Shown here: positions 22,841 to 34,689 of the stretch, piece by piece
Layout of the letters: each line of letters starts with the position of its first letter
How positions within the stretch are numbered: the stretch's first letter is position 1
From: Chionoecetes opilio
Taxonomy: Eukaryota; Arthropoda; Malacostraca; Decapoda; Majidae
Direction of reading: 5' to 3'
DNA length: 64,000 nucleotides
NCBI GenBank assembly: GCA_016584305.1
Contig: JACEEZ010012900.1
Coordinates: forward strand, 137,501-201,500
Position numbers and translations under genes: made by a program
Notes under the pieces: generated by a model
Told to the model about the DNA's origin: nothing
The model's database searches: none
Seen by the model: only the letters and a program-made list of their open reading frames with translations

Positions 22841-23455
22841 TAACACAGCCACAGACACACAGACAGCCTCCTCTAGCCTTACACAGCCGTAACAGACAGT
22901 CTCCACCTGTCCTAAACAGCCCTAACAGACAGTCTCCGCCAGTTATACACCGCCCAAACAGACAGACCACCTCAAACAGCCCTACACAGCCCTAACAGAC
23001 AGCCACAGACACACAGACAGCCTCCACCAGCCCTAACAGACAGCCACATACATACATACAGCCTCCACCAGCTCTAACAGACAGCCTCCGCCAGTCCTAC
23101 ACAGCCCTAACAGACAGCCAGACACACATACCCTCCACCAGCACTAGACAGCCCTAACAGACAGTCACAGACACCCTCCACCAGCACTACACAGCCCTAA
23201 TACAGCCACAGACACACAGGCAGCCTCCACCAGCCCTACACAGCCATAACAGACAGCCACAGACAGACAAGACACCATCCACCAGCCCTAACAGACAGCC
23301 ACAGACACACAGGCAGCCTTCACCAGCCCTACACAGCCCTAACAGACAGCCACAGACAGACAGACAGCCTCCACCAGCACTAGACAGCCCTAACAGACAG
23401 CCACAGACATACAGACAGCCTCCTCTTGCACTACAATACCCTAACAGACTAGTTT
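22841..23455. repeat. ACAGACAGCC / CCTCCACCAGC tandem array
   Basis: Irregular units of about 45-60 bp built from ACAGCCCTAACAGACAGCCA, CAGACACACAGACAGCC and CTCCACCAGCCCTA, about twelve in all. On the minus strand they give a Cys/Gly-rich repeated reading; I see nothing showing it is a gene. Confidence 0.92.
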
Positions 23456-23579
23456 TCTGCGACATCTCCATTTTTAGGTCATCTATTTTTGAGCTGCTTT
23501 CTCCCTAAATCTTCCGGCACTTCACACGTTATTTTCAAGCAGTATTTAGGTCTTTACTCTCTTCTCTCTTCATCCGTTT

Positions 23580-23910
23580 CCCAACACTTTTTACAAGTTG
23601 TTCATTTTTAGTTATTCATTTTTGCACGTTATTCATTTTTCGTTATTCATTTTTGCACGTAATTCATTTTTAGTTATTCATTTTTGCTAGTTATTCATTT
23701 TTCGTTATTCATTTTTGCTCGTTATTCATTTTTCGTAATTCATTTTTCGTTATTCATTTTTCGTTATTCATTTTTGCACGTAATTCATTTTTCGTTATTC
23801 ATTTTTCGTTATTAATTTTTGCACGTAATTCATTTTTCGTTATTCATTTTTGCACGTTATTCATTTTTCGTTATTAATTTTTGCACGTAATTCATTTTTC
23901 GTTATTCATT
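23580..23910. repeat. TTATTCATTTTT compound tandem repeat
   Basis: Alternating TTATTCATTTTTGCACG (17 bp) and TTATTCATTTTTCG (14 bp) units with AATTCATTTTT variants for about 330 bp. Confidence 0.94.
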
Positions 23911-24200
23911 CTCTGGCAATGACGTCGACCTTACACCGCATCTCACAACCTCTTTTATTCTTTGCATTTCTTATAAGGCATTCTTGAGTGGCGTTGCGGC
24001 AAGCTACCCTGAGCCTTCCCGCCCGTCTTCCGCCTCGCAGGAACGTGAAAAGCAAAGCCAAGTATCGGTATGCAGAGTGACTGATTAAAATGCAATAAAA
24101 ATGTGGCGTCGCTGTGGGTAATATTAAACCGAAGCTCTGAGTGTTTTACATATCCGTTGATAGGAATGAAATGTCCACTGAAAAAAAAGAACTAATGGAA
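23911..24200. other. Unexplained unique segment, no gene seen
   Basis: Moderate-GC unique sequence (GAGTGGCGTTGCGGCAAGC, GCCTCGCAGGAACGTG). No recognisable frame. Confidence 0.4.
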
Positions 24201-24335
24201 TTAAACCCCTTCATAACCAGACCTTTGCAATATAAAATAGTCTGTTAGCCATAAAATTACAAAAAACTAACTGAATATATCAAATTAGTTAGTGGGCAAG
24301 GATGCCAAGGTTGGTCATATCTATAAAACATTCCT
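24201..24335 (+). mobile_element. TTAA MITE, copy 4, cut by a satellite
   Basis: Starts TTAAACCCCTTCATAACCAG and follows the MITE body through AACTGAATATATCAAATTAG and CATATCTATAAAACATTCC. At about 24335 it passes into the 17/19-bp satellite and its right half is never seen again. Confidence 0.85.
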
Positions 24336-25437
24336 TTCATGGGTTCATTTTCCATGTGGGTTCATTTTCCATGTGGGTTCATTTTCCATGTGGGTTCATT
24401 TTCCATGTGGGTTCATTTTCCATGTGGGTTCATTTTCCATGTGGGTTCATTTTCCATGTGTGGGTTCATTTTCTATGGGGATTCATTTTCCGTGGGGGTT
24501 CATTTTCCGTGGGGGTTCATTTTCCGTGGGGGTTCATTTCCCATGCGTGGGTTCATTTCCCATGCGTGGATTCATTTCCCATGCGTGGATTCATTTTCCA
24601 TGCGTGGGTTCATTTCCCATGCGTGGGTTCATTTTCCATGCGTGGGTTCATTTCCCATGCGTGGGTTCATTTCCCATGCGTGGGTTCATTTCCCATGCGT
24701 GGGTTCATTTTCCATGCGTGGGTTCATTTCCCATGCGTGGGTTCATTTCCCATGCGTGGGTTCATTTTCCATGCGTGGGTTCATTTTCCATGCGTGGGTT
24801 CATTTTCCATGCGTGGGTTCATTTTCCATGCGTGGGTTCATTTCCCATGCGTGGGTTCATTTCCCATGCGTGGGTTCATTTCCCATGCGTGGGTTCATTT
24901 TCCACGCGTGGGTTCATTTTCCACGTGGGGGTTCATTTTCCACGTGGGGGTTCATTTTCCACGTGGGGGTTCATTTTCCACGTGGGGGTTCATTTTCCAC
25001 GTGGGGGTTCATTTTCCACGTGGGGGTTCATTTTCCACGTGGGGGTTCATTTTCCACGTGGGGGTTCATTTTCCACGTGGGGGTTCATTTTCCACGTGGG
25101 GGTTCATTTCCACGTGGGGGTTCATTTTCCACGTGGGGGTTCATTTTCCACGTGGGGGTTCATTTTCCACGTGGGGGTTCATTTTCCACGTGGGGGTTCA
25201 TTTTCCACGTGTGGGTTCATTTTCCATGCGTGGGTTCATTTTCCATGCGTGGGTTCATTTTCCATGCGTGGGTTCATTTTCCATGTGGGTTCATTTTCCA
25301 TGTTTGGGTTCATTTTCCAAATGGGTTCATTTTCCAAATGGGTTCATTTTCCAAATGGGTTCATTTTCCAAATGGGTTCATTTTCCAAATGGGTTCACTT
25401 TCCATGTGCGGGTTCATTTTCCATGTGCGGGTTCATT
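24336..25437. repeat. 17/19-bp TTCATTTTCC satellite in variant blocks
   Basis: About 60 units of TTCATTTTCC followed by a variable end. Variants are grouped: ATGTGGG (17 bp), GTGGGGG (17), ATGCGTGGG (19, mixed with TTCATTTCCC), ACGTGGGGG (19), ATGCGTGGG again, AAATGGG (17), then ATGTGCGGG. Grouping points to successive local amplifications. All three plus frames stay open, giving GSFS/HFPC/GFIF peptides that are artefacts. Confidence 0.97.
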
Positions 25438-25438
25438 T

Positions 25439-25470
<32 letters not shown>

Positions 25471-25837
25471 TCTCTCTCTTCTCTCTCTTCTCTCTCTCTT
25501 CTCTCTCTTCTCTCTCTCTCTCCCTCCTTCCCTTAGTCCCTGTCCCACCCTTCCAGCTGACACTCAGACTAAGAAAAGTGAAAATACTCCGATGAAAAAA
25601 CCATAGAATTATTATAAAGAACCACCGGATTAAAAATAACGATAATAAATGGCATGCAACCAGATATTCTGATACAAAAAATACCATGACCGGAAAAAAG
25701 ATACTTAGATATAAAGCTAACCTGATAAAGGACAAAAGTATATAGGAGTAACACTGATCAAAACAAATACTGATAGAAATATAACTTAATGAAAACAGTA
25801 CGGCGATGGTGTGCGTGTGCGTGTGTGGTTTTTTTTA
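25438..25837. other. (CT)n with TTCTCTC units, then AT-rich DNA
   Basis: CT-rich repeat to about 25525 continuing straight from the satellite, then AT-rich sequence without a gene. Confidence 0.7.
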
Positions 25838-25880
25838 CTAGTTGTAATTGCCTAGTTGTATTTTACAGGGCCTGAGGTAT
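25838..25880 (-). mobile_element. Short fragment of a dispersed repeat
   Basis: In reverse complement it shares CCCTGTAAAATACAACTAG with the 3' end of the repeat at 55.6-55.8 kb. Only about 40 bp is left. Confidence 0.5.
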
Positions 25881-25910
25881 CTACATTTATGCAGTCTTTC
25901 CTTCAAAATA

Positions 25911-25950
<40 letters not shown>

Positions 25951-26637
25951 CCTCGCCACACTCCAGAAGACTGAAGGGCGGGCTTAGGGCTTAGGTCACC
26001 TGGTAGCCATCCATTACCCTGGGCTCAAGGCTGTGACATGTCGTGAAAAGCAGGGAGGTCGAGGCTCACCCACAGCCCACCAAGACCCTAACACGGCGCT
26101 AGAGAGAGAGAGAGAGAGCGAGAGAGCAAGAGAGAGTATATAGAAAGAAAGAATTCGTATTTGTCTATCAATGTATCTATCTATCTATCTGTTTATCTTT
26201 GTCTCTATAACCACCCCAAGTTGTCCTAAATTTCAAGGGAAGGGGCACATGTAAGAGAAGTATAAATAATAAGTATAATAATAATAAAGTATATAGTAGG
26301 TAAGGAGCGAAATAGGTAGTCAAATATATTCCTGTATTTCCTTCTATAAACAAATAGATAAGATTCCTAAGGTAGAATCCCGCGCCTGTCTGTAGTATCA
26401 TAGTTCTAGATGGACAGGTGTGGGTATGTCTGGTGTGGGTGTGTCTGGTGTGGGTGTGGGTGTGTTTGGTGTGGGTGTACTACTCCGTGCCAGTCACCAT
26501 TTACATGTCACCAGTTACCTGCCACCAGTCATCCAATACTCGTAGGGGAATCAAAGACCATATGCTTGTGGGGCGATTAGGGTCGGATTCGATAAGCTAC
26601 TGGGAAGTGCGTGTTTGAGCCTTTCTAAATAACAGCT
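25881..26637. other. No gene seen; mixed unique and simple DNA
   Basis: (GT)n at 25914-25948, a moderate-GC stretch at 25950-26100 that may be an unrecognised repeat, (AG)n at 26102-26120, (ATCT)n at 26173-26190, and GGTGTGGGTGTG words at 26417-26480. Confidence 0.5.
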
Positions 26638-26851
26638 TTAACCCTTTGAGACCCATAACGTAATTTCCATTGTAATTTGGCTACCATTAGACGATTTTTT
26701 AGTGAATATAAACAATATTTTATAGGTATTACCTGTTTAGTATCCTTTACCAGTAACTAATTTGGTATATTCAGTTACTTTTCGTAATTCCATGGCTCGA
26801 CAACAGAAGATTTTTTATAGCAAAGGAAAGGTCTGGGCGTGAAGGGGTTAA
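26638..26851 (-). mobile_element. TTAA-flanked MITE, copy 5
   Basis: 214 bp, opposite orientation to copies 1-4, TTAA at 26638-26641 and 26848-26851. Body includes TATTCAGTTACTTTTCGTAA and TCTGGGCGTGAAGGGG. Confidence 0.92.
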
Positions 26852-26930
26852 GAGTGGCTGTGTTAATTTCTGGATAAAATGCATGAATAATCTGATTACA
26901 GGAGTGACTGCTTATATATCCTCTTATATG

Positions 26931-27112
26931 TCTGCCCGTCAGGGTGGCAAGGTTGGTAGAGACGTGAGCTCGCAATGTGCAGCGTCCCTGTGCATTCGGT
27001 CAGCGGTTCGAGTCCGCCTAGTTCGTGCTGACGTGGCGGCGCTTTGTATAGTCAATAACCTTGTAGTTGGTACTTGCAAAGTGTCTAGATAGGATGAAAA
27101 TCTTATCTTTAT
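26931..27112 (+). mobile_element. tRNA-derived SINE, copy 1, with target-site duplication
   Basis: A tRNA-like head (TCTGCCCGTCAGGGTGGC at the start; B box GGTTCGAGTCC at 27005-27015), a body containing GCGCTTTGTATAGTCAATAA and CTTGTAGTTGGTACTTGC, and a tail ending GATGAAAATCTTATC. CTCTTATATG occurs at 26921-26930 and 27113-27122, a 10-bp target-site duplication that fixes both ends. Copies at 48.54 and 62.42 kb match. Confidence 0.88.
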
Positions 27113-27134
27113 CTCTTATATGACTCACACCAAA

Positions 27135-28223
27135 CAGATACCCTGAAATACCTTTGTTTCACGTCAGCACCAACCCCAGGGTTCTGTCCTATCACCCACT
27201 CTCTTTCTATTATTCATTAATGATCTTCTAAGTCTAACTCAAAGTCCTATCCACTCCTACGCTGATGATTCTACCCTGCATTTTTCAACGTAGTTTATTA
27301 GACGTCCAACTCAACAGGAACTAAGTGATTCACGGAGAGATGCCACCGAGCGCCTAACTTCTTATCTTCCTATAATTTCTGATTGGGGCAAAGCAAACTT
27401 TGTTTTGTTCAATGCCTCAAAAACCCAATTTCTTCACCTATCCACTCGACAAAACCTTCCAAATAACTATCCCCTCTTCTTCAATGACACTCAACTGTCT
27501 CCTTCTTCTACAATGAACATTCTAGGACTATCCTTTACTAAAAATCTGGACTGGAAATCTCACATCTCATCTCTTGCTAAAACAGCTTCTAAGAAGTTAG
27601 GTGTCCTGTGGCGTCTGCGTCCTTTTTTTTTTCCCTCCCAATTGCTTGCTCTCTACAGGGGCCTTATCCGCCCATGTATGGAGTATGTCTCCCATGTTTG
27701 GGGAGGATCCACTCATACAGCACTCCTAAACAGGGTTGAGTCAAAAGCTTTTCGTCTCATCAACTCCTCTCCTCTGACTGACTGTCTTCAATCTTTAAAT
27801 CACCGCCGCAATGTTGCTTCTCTTGCTCCCTTCTACCGTTATTTTCATGCTCACTGCTCTTCTAAACTTGCTAACTGCATGCCTCCCCCCCCTCCCGCGG
27901 CCTCGCTGCACAAGACTTTCTACTCATTCTCATCTCTATTCTGTCCATCTTCCTAATGCAAGAGTTAATCAGTATCTTTACTCTTTCATCCCTTTCACTG
28001 GTAAACTCTGGAACTCTCTTCCTGTTTCTATTTTTCCATTTTCCTATGACTTAAATCTTTTCAAAAGAAGAATAACAAACAAGACACCTCCCGAACTAAA
28101 TTGGCTCACCCCTCTTTTTTATTTTATTCTCTTACTGTCTTCTTTATAGGGACTGGCAACTAAGCGGGCTTTGTGTTACCCATTTTTGTTGTGCCCTTGG
28201 CCAGTTCCTTGTAAAAAAAAAAA
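27135..28223 (+). pseudogene. 5'-truncated Jockey-like LINE (RT C-terminal half)
   Basis: Begins inside the RT domain: PQGSVLSPTLFLLFINDLLS, then YADDS at 27258-27272 (catalytic Asp pair), WGKANFVLFNASKTQFL, LGLSFTKNLDWKSHISSLAK, LLALYRGLIRPCMEYVSHVW and, near the end, FTGKLWNSLP. This order is that of Jockey-clade polymerases. Breaks: TAG at 27291-27293 and a frameshift in a C-run near 27890, after which the frame continues for 80 residues to TAG at 28147. A 3' UTR ends in an A run at about 28212-28223, with no duplication I can identify. It lies just after SINE copy 1. Confidence 0.9.
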
Positions 28224-28285
28224 CACGAACGATTTGAAAGGAAAACTGTAACGATTTATCATTAGTGACGACATATCATGTTGGT

Positions 28286-28480
28286 AGTAGCATACTCTTT
28301 TTTTTTAACGAGGCGAAAAATCCTGCCCCCTTGCTGCTTACTGACTGACATTTGATGCCAGGAGAAGGGAATACTACAGCTCTTCTAAATTTCAGTTGTA
28401 TTTTATCTTACTTAACCATATTATTAGGTAAACATATAGACATAACTCTAAGCACGAGACCTTAAGATAGACTATAGTAA
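28286..28480 (+). mobile_element. Second MITE family (ACGAGG ends), copy 2
   Basis: T-run then TAACGAGGCGAAAAATCCTG, the shared body TTGCTGCTTACTGACTGACA and TTTGATGCCAGG, and AAGCACGAGACCTTAAGATA at the end. The right terminal inverted repeat is missing or deleted compared with the 48.03 kb copy. Confidence 0.78.
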
Positions 28481-29250
28481 TTAATGGTAGTAAAAGTGAT
28501 GGTATTAGTAACATCAATGAAAGTAACAATAATGATGAAATAATGATGATGACGAAAATAATGATGAGATTGATGCAAATTGTAATAATGTTAAGGTCAG
28601 AACAGAAAACATATATCTATTTGGACCCTTGACCTTTGGATATGCCACGTTAAGGCCAACAGAGAGTGTGTTGGTGGGCGACCTTTGCTGTGTGTGTGGA
28701 GGGAAGCAGAGTGGAGGGGGAGAAGAAGAGAGGAGGGGAAGGAAGGGAAGCTAGAGGGAGGGAAGGGGGAGAGCTGGAAAGGGAAGCATGTTGGAGAGGG
28801 AGGGAGGGAGGGAGGGAGGGAGGAGTGAGGGAGAGATGGCAAGGGGAGGGGGATGGAGGGAAGGAGAGAGCTGAAAAGGGAAGCATATTGGAGAGGGAGA
28901 GAGTGAGGGAAAGAGGGCAAGGGGAGGGGGTGGGAAGGGAAAGGGGAGGGAGTGGGAAGGGAGAGGGAGAGAAGGGGGAGAGCTACCGCCGGCTGATGGA
29001 GGAGAGGCTCACACGCTTGTCTGGCTTATCTCTGGGTTTTGTTGAGTACTGCGTCACGCTTCGAAATACCTCTTTGAATGCATGTATTTGAGTGTTAGTA
29101 AATAGAGCAGGTCCACGTATATGTGTATGTATAAGCGTAGGTATACATGTTTTCTATGTAGGGATGTATTCATATGTATGTAGATTCAAAGGCGAGCTCC
29201 TTCATTAAGAGGGAGCGTGTCCACACAGAGCACAGGTTAGGTAATATATT
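28481..29250. other. No gene seen; purine-rich and AT-rich DNA
   Basis: ATGATGA words to 28580; a (GGGA)n-like purine tract at about 28700-28980 with two similar halves (each containing GAAAAGGGAAGCATRTTGGAG-like sequence); then unique sequence. Confidence 0.6.
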
Positions 29251-30360
29251 CCACGACCCTTTCTATGAATACGAAGTTATTGACTTTCTGTGGGTATAAG
29301 GTCGCTGGTGGGGGGATGTGAGGCGCGGGAAGCAGCCTAACGTTGCAGCAGGGGAAGGCGTGGCGTGTGGAAATCCCCTAAGTGGGAAACTACTGGCCAA
29401 TGTGTAGCATGCATTTTGTATATACCTCCACTTATACGCTTCTATTAGTAATGAGTAAAAAAGCTGCGTGAGGCTTTTTATGTATATTTCCATGCTCCAG
29501 TAATATGCATGAAGTGCGCCTTAGAGCAGTCTGGCCTCAGGCTGTTTCCCCAACAAATGTTAAATACATAACGCGAGAGAAATGGCGTGTTCCAAGCCAC
29601 AGGTAAATGGCGGGCGGCAATAACGGCGGAGTAATCTAGGTTGTGGGCAGCTTTGATATCCTAGATCAGAGGGCGGGTGAGCTAGGACGCTGCCTCAAGG
29701 GGTTCCAGCGGCCGTCCACCTTGCATACGAGCCTGTTTGTAGCGACCTGGCCTGGTGGCGAGTGTGTGTACAGGTCTGCGCCAGGCTTTGAGGGCCACGA
29801 CGCTTGATGCACGGCCGCCCTCCTGTGCTGGACGCCATGGCTACTTCTGTGCTAGGCGGTGTTCACTCCCTGCCGTGACATGTGCCATACCCGGCCCCCT
29901 ACACGGCTGCCTGGGTGGCGTGGGGCGCAGGTGTGTTGCATGCCGCTACAGGTGCCGCTCCTGCGTCTGGAGAGGAATGGATCACCTCCTTCAGACGGGC
30001 AGGTGTGTGCAGGCAAGGCGCGCCGGGCTTTAGGGCTGCATGGCTGTCGTGTTCTGGCGTGCTTCGGCCTTAGTGACGACGCTCCGTGCCCATCGGTGCG
30101 CCTCTCCCGCTGCCTGAATGCCTCCTGCAGCTTGAGGCGCCTTTGTGTGGCTGCCAATGCCTCTCCCGCTTGTCTGGCCTGGGAGAAAAACGCTTAATCC
30201 TTCACGCGTTATGATGCTGAGGAGGCGAGTCTGTGTATTTATATTTTTTACCCACCATGTGTTTGTCATCGATTTTGTGTATACTAGTAAACCTCCACTT
30301 CATCACCATCATCATCATCACCAGCGTCTCGTCGTCATCAACCCCGTACTGTGCAGGGTA
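29251..30360. other. CpG-rich unique island, no recognised gene
   Basis: About 29580-30210 is the most GC- and CpG-rich non-repetitive DNA of the left half (e.g. GGCGGGCGGCAATAACGGCGG). Frames of 75-110 codons are open on both strands, but their Cys/Arg/Trp-rich content looks like random GC-rich DNA. A promoter-type CpG island or an unrecognised transposon is possible. (CAT)n-like DNA follows at 30300-30325. Confidence 0.35.
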
Positions 30361-30600
30361 TAGACGCCTCGCTCGTATATATTTAAAAGCATGAATCAGA
30401 GGTGAAGGATCGCAAGAGGAAGCACCACACTGACTTTCATCCCCTGCACTTCAGAATACCCGCACCTTACGCCCCACACAGCCCTCTCATCCCACTCAGG
30501 CGCCCACACATCCCTCTCATCTCAGTCATTCGCCCACACACCCACACCAGACGCCTTTCTTTCTTTAGACCTTCTTTAGAGGTCTCTCACCTTTCTTCAG

Positions 30601-30603
<3 letters not shown>

Positions 30604-30633
<30 letters not shown>

Positions 30634-30704
30634 GTGTGTGTGTGTGTGTGGGGGGTGTGTGTGTGTGGGGTGTGTGTGTGTGGGGGGTGTGTGTGTGTGT
30701 GGTG

Positions 30705-30781
<77 letters not shown>

Positions 30782-30804
30782 GGGTGTGTGTGTGTGTGTG
30801 TGTT
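30604..30804. repeat. (GT)n tract with GGGG interruptions, 200 bp
   Basis: GT runs broken by GGGGTG and GGTG words; Cys/Val readings are artefacts. Confidence 0.96.
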
Positions 30805-31440
30805 TTCTTCTTTTAACTAATAACAATTGACATTACAACCACCACCATTACCTACATCACCACTACCATTATAGCTACAACTACCACCACTCCTAACACC
30901 ACAATCACCAATACATTCACAAACATTCGGACCCACCACAGTTTACCACCACCTCACCATCACCACAACCCTGCAATAACAACCACCACATCCACCACCA
31001 CATCTAAAATATTAAACCGGCACTGCCACACCAAACAAAACAACACCATCACCACCACAACAACATCCTAGCAATAACAGGTGACATATAACTTATACAC
31101 ACACACGCACACAGACACACACGCACACACACACACACACACACACGTAGTAAATGACAGCTTTATAGTATCACATTTCTTTATCCTATATTAATGTTTT
31201 TTTTACTATACTAAGTCTCTCTTACGTTGCAAATCCTCTTACGGTATTGTGTTGTAGTTCTCTCCTAAGTCTTACTGTGAGTCTGTCCCCCCCCCTTCCT
31301 CCTCCCTAACCCCTCTCCCCCCCTACCCCTTCTTGCTGCTTTCTCCCCCTCCTTGCCCCCTCCTCTTCCCCCTATAGCATTACCTTTATCCCCGCCCACA
31401 AGTCCTTTTCTAGTCCATTGCCCTGCCTATGGACACGACA
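30805..31440. other. No gene seen; (CAC)n-like and C-rich DNA
   Basis: ACCACCACC-rich sequence at 30835-31070, (CA)n at 31100-31146, and C/T-rich DNA at 31280-31380. Confidence 0.6.
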
Positions 31441-31442
31441 CG

Positions 31443-31498
<56 letters not shown>

Positions 31499-31677
31499 GT
31501 ATCTCTATTCAAAGTGTTTCAGGGAGTGTGGGGTTCGTTTAAATACACAAACAAAATCCTTCACATCTTTTTCGTGCACCCTTTTGCACCTTGCACACAC
31601 ACACACACACACACACAACACAGTATCTATTGAAGCGGAAACTCACTCGATATACTGCCTTTTTTTTTCTCTCTTCT

Positions 31678-31711
<34 letters not shown>

Positions 31712-32031
31712 AGCTTAACAAACACTTGCAGCCCAGAAGTTTTAAAATCAACCCAACCCAACTACCATACTTACATAGAGAAAGAGCAGAGAGACAATTA
31801 GAGAGAGATAAAAAGAATGAGCAAAAAAACTACTTTAGATTCTGAACTTAAACAATCCCTCCTTCCTTCCACTCAGCTTACCCATCACCCCCTTTCATTA
31901 CCCATAAATCTATGATGGTTCTGGTTCCACACCGACTTAACACCTATTGGATCCCGTTTCCACTCTCTATGTAGAAAACAAACATATGGTGGCCTATGAT
32001 TGACTCTCACTCTCATCTCTCTGCACTTGCT

Positions 32032-32073
<42 letters not shown>

Positions 32074-32075
32074 AC
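31441..32075. repeat. Cluster of (AG)n, (CA)n and (CT)n microsatellites
   Basis: (AG)n at 31446-31494, (CA)n at 31594-31617, (CT)n at 31671-31710 and 32036-32072, with short unique segments between. Confidence 0.93.
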
Positions 32076-33286
32076 CTCTGACTTATTTCTTCCCTCCATT
32101 CTCTATCCCTTCTCTTCTTCCCTCCTTCAGTAAGCTTGGAGGAGAGAAAAGGAGAGATGAGATGGTGCGAGAGAGAAGAAGAGATAAGAAGAGTAAAAAT
32201 AGTGAAAGAAGAATAGAGGCTAAGAAAAAAAACATGAAATAGACGAGAGAGTGTAGAAAGAGGGACAATTTAATTATGGAAGAAGATGAAGGAGAGGAGG
32301 ATAGAGAAAAAATAGAGATGGTGTGTTTATGTAGTAGAGGTATGGAAAGGAGGAAGGAAAAAGGACAGGGAAAAAATAGGAGGGGGAAAAGGAAGGGAAA
32401 ATGCTTGTATAGTAAAGGGAGGAGACTTAGAAGACAATGGGAAAATAATGAAAAGGGAAGAAAGAGATGGAAAAAATATATTAAACATTAGAGAAGAGGA
32501 AGAGGAAGAGGAAGAAGCAGTATACAAGAGAAATAGGAAAATAGAGACACGTAAGAGAAGACATTGGGAAAATAATGAAAAGGGGAGGAAGAGCAGGAAA
32601 AAATATATTAAGCAGTAGAAAAGTACGGCAAACAGACGAGAATACATAGGAATACATAGGAAGAACAGATACCAGAAGACCTATTAGTCTATAACGAGGG
32701 TATCTGGTGAACTACATACTACTAACTATCAAACTACATGTAAGAGAACAGTTTGAAAAGGATACCATGTCCCTAAAGAAGATAGGAACATGGAAGTTTC
32801 GTAGTAAAGAATCCTAGGATATGAAGTATGCTAACTACAGCTACCAGGAGGAGGAGGAAGAGGAGGAGAAAGAAGAGGAGAAAGAAGAGGAGAAAGAAGA
32901 GGAGGAAGAAGAGGAGGAGGAAGAAGAGGAAGAAGAAGAAGAGGAGGAAGAGGAAGAAGAGGAGAGAAGAGGAGGAAGAGGAGGAATTTGATGAGGGGAA
33001 ACTAGGATGGATGAGAAGGATGGGGATGAGAGTAGATGGTGATGGGAAGGGAGAAAGATGGGACGGTGGTGATGGGAGTAATGAGTGGAGGGAGGGAAGG
33101 GGGATAAAGGGTGGGAAGATAAAGGAGGAAGGGAGTGAAAATATAAGAGGAAAAATACATAACATAAAATTAGAGAGACTAGGGAAGCGGTGAAGTAAAT
33201 TAGGAATATATATTAAGAGTAGGAAAAAATTAAATTCATCATGGGAAAACCAAGGAAAGAGATACTATTAACTACACATTGATCCA
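32076..33286. other. No gene seen; long purine-rich region
   Basis: The plus strand is purine-dominated for about 1 kb. Two segments near 32440-32490 and 32560-32610 match (GGAAAATAATGAAAAGG, AAAAAATATATTAA), showing an internal duplication. GAGGAAGAAGAGG triplet repeats fill 32848-32990. Confidence 0.6.
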
Positions 33287-33484
33287 TTAACCAGAACGTC
33301 CTTTCCATTGTAATTTGGCAACCATTAGACGATTTTGTGAATATGCAATATTTTATAGATTTGACTTGCTTACTATCCTTGTCGACTAACTAATTTGGTA
33401 TATTCAGTTACTTTTCGTATTCTAATGACTCGACAACATACGATTTTTTATAGCAAAGGAAAGATCTGGGCGTGAAGGGGTTAA
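33287..33484 (-). mobile_element. TTAA-flanked MITE, copy 6 (end deletion)
   Basis: TTAA at 33287-33290 and 33481-33484. The left terminal repeat is shortened: TTAACC is followed directly by AGAACG, missing about 10 bp of the end. The right end TCTGGGCGTGAAGGGG is intact. Confidence 0.88.
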
Positions 33485-34540
33485 CTAAACACATGTATGA
33501 CTTCCTTAATTAATATCTGAAGTAATATCAAGACCAAATCTATACCTAATCTAACCTTCCTTTTCGGAGTTTATCTACTATATAATTAAGTTTCTTAGGA
33601 AGCATCGATGAAACTGAGATTGGGTTCAATAAGTTCAATTTTTTTATTATACTTAATTTGCCTCCTATTTATACGTGTTAGGAAAAAAACAGTAATTTAG
33701 GTTAGCTTCCCTTACATAGTGTGACCTAAATAACTTTTTGGTATCTAACGTTTTTCATTACATAAATAGATAGATAGGCCAGCAAAAAACTCACACTGAC
33801 AGGTAGACAGACACACTTATTATTTTTATTAATTTATATATTTTTTTCATACCGAAGAGAAAACGAAAAAAATGTGATACCAACCGAAGAGAAACGGGAA
33901 AGAGTTACGTATCCCTACAGGCCTCGTTTACTAATTCACATATTGACTTAAATCATTTACATACTCTGGCATTCTGAATAATCCCTGAGTTCGGTGAGTT
34001 GTTAAGCAATACACACGACCCTGTATCAACAGTGGAGTTTATTTTTCGATGTACCAATTTGTTTATAGTATCAAAAGTATCCATGATTTATTCTCAGGAT
34101 CAATAACAGATGATGGTGTGTGTATAATTTAGTTATTCATCATATGTATTTTGTGTTGGACCATAGGATATGTAGTATATGAATGTTCTTTGTATTGGTG
34201 TGGTCAATAAAATATCTATCTATCCACTCGTATGTGTTATGATACCTGTTTATCACTAATATTTGTTTGTTCTGACTCAGAGCAATGGTGTTTGTGTAAA
34301 ATTATTGCATTTATATATACGGAACTGAACAATTTGTGGTAATTATACATGTTGTTATGAAAAGTTTTAATGAGGGGTGATTATTGTCTACGGCTCTGGT
34401 TTTGTATGATTATGATGATTGATGATGATGATGATGCCTGGTATCCAAACTCTACATGACTAGAGAAGTACAATGATGTAGTGATGAGTATTGATTAGCA
34501 TAAAAAGCAATTCATTATTTCAATAAACCCACTGTTATTC
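33485..34540. other. No gene seen; AT-rich unique DNA
   Basis: About 1 kb of AT-rich sequence. GGTCAATAAAATATCTATC near 34204 has an AATAAA and a (TATC) end that could be a retroelement 3' tail, but nothing upstream supports one. GATGATGATG at 34415-34436. Confidence 0.5.
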
Positions 34541-34590
34541 TATTCTCTCTCTCTCCTCTCTCTCTCTCAAGCTGTTGTGATCATGGTTTT

Positions 34591-34627
<37 letters not shown>
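34541..34627. repeat. Inverted (CT)n / (AG)n pair
   Basis: (CT)n at 34543-34568, a 25-bp spacer, then (AG)n at 34595-34627; able to form a hairpin or cruciform. Confidence 0.9.
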
Positions 34628-34631
<4 letters not shown>

Positions 34632-34689
34632 GTCGGGTGCAGCAATAATAAATGAGAGTAGAAGGGAGATAAGTGCCTATCAGAAAGGC

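Noticed and set aside
22725..23471. Minus-strand Cys/Gly-rich repeats resembling a cysteine-rich secreted peptide or toxin
   Set aside because: Tandem array by-product with no signal peptide and irregular unit lengths.
24292..25606. Three overlapping plus-strand frames of over 400 codons (GSFSMRGF / HFPCVGSF / GFIFHAWV repeats)
   Set aside because: All three frames are open because the array mixes 17- and 19-bp units; composition is pure repeat.
32773..33193. Lys/Arg/Glu-rich plus frame and Phe/Leu-rich minus frame
   Set aside because: Both follow from the GAGGAAGAAG triplet tract.
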